Positions 62,989-64,000 of a stretch of 64,000 bases of DNA are shown here, one piece after another. The stretch spans positions 1,116,001 through 1,180,000 of the forward strand of contig NZ_JNLE01000005.1 of the NCBI RefSeq assembly GCF_000702945.1, in the 5' to 3' direction. The stretch is from Clostridium sp. KNHs205 (GTDB lineage: Bacteria > Bacillota > Clostridia > Lachnospirales > Lachnospiraceae). How positions within the stretch are numbered: the first letter of the stretch is position 1; every line of letters starts with the position of its first letter. A program made the position numbers and the translations under genes. The notes beneath the pieces were generated by a model. That model was given only the letters and a program-made list of their open reading frames with translations, did not search any database and was not told the origin of the DNA.

Positions 62989-63239
62989 TTCCACACAGTT
63001 CTCATTGAAGATGCCCACTGCTATAAATCAGAGTGTGAATTACGCTTTTTAGTAATTTACATTAGCTCTAATTGCATGCCGTATCTGCCTGCAGAAGTGG
63101 CACTGCCATAAAACAGGGTGTAAATTACGCTTTTAGTAATACATACTAGCTCCCGTTGCATACCGTATCTGCCTGCAGAAGTGGCACTGCCATAAATCAG
63201 GTGTGAATTGCACCATTAGTAATTCATACTAGCTTCTAT
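62989..63239. repeat. Three tandem copies of an 84-bp repeat
   Basis: Units start at about 62989 (diverged), 63073 and 63157. The last two share TGCATRCCGTATCTGCCTGC and AGAAGTGGCACTGCCATAAA nearly without change, then AATTACGCTTTTAGTAAT-like sequence and TACTAGCT. The third unit overlaps the last codons of the Lhr helicase gene. The rest of 62847-62988 shows nothing. Confidence 0.7.
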
Positions 63240-64000
63240 ACAATACATAATCCTGTATTTCTTTTTTAAAACCATACTTCTTAAAAATCTCCGCCATATC
63301 CTCCGGATATTCCTTCACAATAAGACGGTTTATCTGCGGAAACAGCCTTTTCTTATGAAAATCTCTGGTAAAGACCTCTAATAGACTATCCGCACCTTCC
63401 TTATCAAATATCCGTAGAATCTTTCCCTGACGCTCCATTACTGCAACAGTCACACCGCCTCTTAAAGCAATTATTGTACCCGGAACATTCATAAAACTTC
63501 TGCCCTCCCTGTGGGCAAGACATTTTCCCCAAGGCTGGCAGGGATCTATAGCCGGAAGCCAAATAAGCTGCTCCTTTGGATTTTCCAGAGCATACATCAC
63601 CCTTGCAAAGTCCTTCTCTCTGATAAACTGAACCCCTGACATACCTTCTATAAAATATCCCCGCCGTACCTGTCCGGTATATTCCCAGATTCTTAAGACC
63701 TCCAGTGCTTCCCCCCAGGTCATTCCCTGAACCGTTTCTCTGCAAAGTATAATCTTCCCCTCAAAGAGACGGTTAAGCTGCTCTTCTTTGCTCAGCCTTT
63801 TTAAAGGCCTGGTTAATTCCCATCTGCCGGTAGTCATAGCTTTTGCATGGATTCCAACTCTTTGCCTGGGAGAAGCTTTTTGAAGCTTGTCCCGGTTAAG
63901 CCACCACCTTACCGGCATAAAGCTATCAGTACAAACAAGGCCTTTTCCCGCTAAGTTAAGCAGATAGTCAAAGGGAGAATCTCCGCCTAATAGATCCCGG
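63229..64000 (-). CDS. Lhr-type DEAD/DEAH helicase, C-terminal part, cut by the window edge
   Basis: Only the last 257 or so codons are inside the window; the frame stays open to base 64000 and upstream of the internal ATG at 63918. The segments DYLLNLAGKGLVCTD, GMTWGEALEVLRIWEYTGQV and RRGYFIEGMSGVQFIREKD are the Lhr C-terminal pattern (winged-helix and beta-barrel region). AIDPCQPWGKCL then stands where Lhr proteins have the ADP-like turn. Lhr proteins are large DNA repair helicases of 1400 aa or more. The motor domains lie outside the window. Confidence 0.85.
   Translation of the reverse strand, partial: RDLLGGDSPFDYLLNLAGKGLVCTDSFMPVRWWLNRDKLQKASPRQRVGIHAKAMTTGRWELTRPLKRLSKEEQLNRLFEGKIILCRETVQGMTWGEALEVLRIWEYTGQVRRGYFIEGMSGVQFIREKDFARVMYALENPKEQLIWLPAIDPCQPWGKCLAHREGRSFMNVPGTIIALRGGVTVAVMERQGKILRIFDKEGADSLLEVFTRDFHKKRLFPQINRLIVKEYPEDMAEIFKKYGFKKEIQDYVLYRS

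Overview
The window is chromosomal DNA from a low-GC anaerobic Firmicute. The best guess is a member of the Lachnospiraceae (Clostridium phytofermentans / Anaerocolumna type). The inference rests on strong AGGAGG-type ribosome binding sites, [FeFe]-hydrogenase maturases HydE and HydG, a c-di-GMP-I riboswitch, a DarA-type c-di-AMP protein, class I ribonucleotide reductase and many ABC systems. No rRNA, tRNA, CRISPR array or prophage was recognised. About 53 protein genes are supported; the last one (an Lhr-type helicase) runs off the right edge.

Layout. 1-8.4 kb: a truncated palindromic repeat, aconitase, a flavodoxin/DUF2325 operon with a Fur-like site, a 210-bp palindromic MITE-like element, a PadR/HAAS/DUF4097 operon and a DUF4299 gene. 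8.4-13.5 kb: hydE-hydG behind a long structured leader with its own terminator, a small Pro-rich protein and a MATE transporter. 13.6-16 kb: a mobile-DNA cluster holding a 230-bp palindromic element and an IS110/IS1111-type insertion sequence that has landed inside a copy of the palindromic repeat. The 3' noncoding part of this IS is strongly folded and contains short matches to both sides of the insertion site, as a bridge/seek RNA would. 16-22 kb: M20 peptidase, aspartase with a divergent Lrp regulator, HD-GYP protein, DarA and an SPL-like radical SAM protein. 22-28.5 kb: a visibly AT-richer five-gene locus (secreted Ser/Thr-rich protein, membrane-anchored solute-binding-like protein, ABC ATPase, double-length ABC-2 permease, Cys-motif propeller-like protein). 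This is the best candidate for an undescribed export or surface system. 29-32.6 kb: a NatAB-like ABC exporter. 33-42.6 kb: APC permease, a small XRE/membrane-protein pair, L,D-transpeptidase, LMW phosphatase, DJ-1 protein, nrdB-nrdA with NrdR-like boxes, and an epimerase.

43-46.3 kb: a complete cysteine-type amino-acid ABC importer behind a leader with a terminator-like hairpin. 46.6-50.0 kb: an acyl-CoA/ACP ligase, a KAS III-like enzyme lacking the usual catalytic His and Asn, and a small STAS-like protein, all downstream of a c-di-GMP-I riboswitch. 50-52.5 kb: NUDIX hydrolase and phosphohexomutase. 52.9-62.2 kb: a two-component system followed by an operon joining a sugar-type binding lipoprotein and two importer permeases to a membrane-fusion-like coiled-coil protein and a MacB-like membrane protein, with no ATPase. 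62.3-64 kb: GNAT acetyltransferase, 84-bp tandem repeats and the Lhr helicase 3' end.

Starts were chosen by ribosome binding site, so several genes are shorter than the longest open frame. Promoters, terminators and operators are calls by eye, with no folding or database search.
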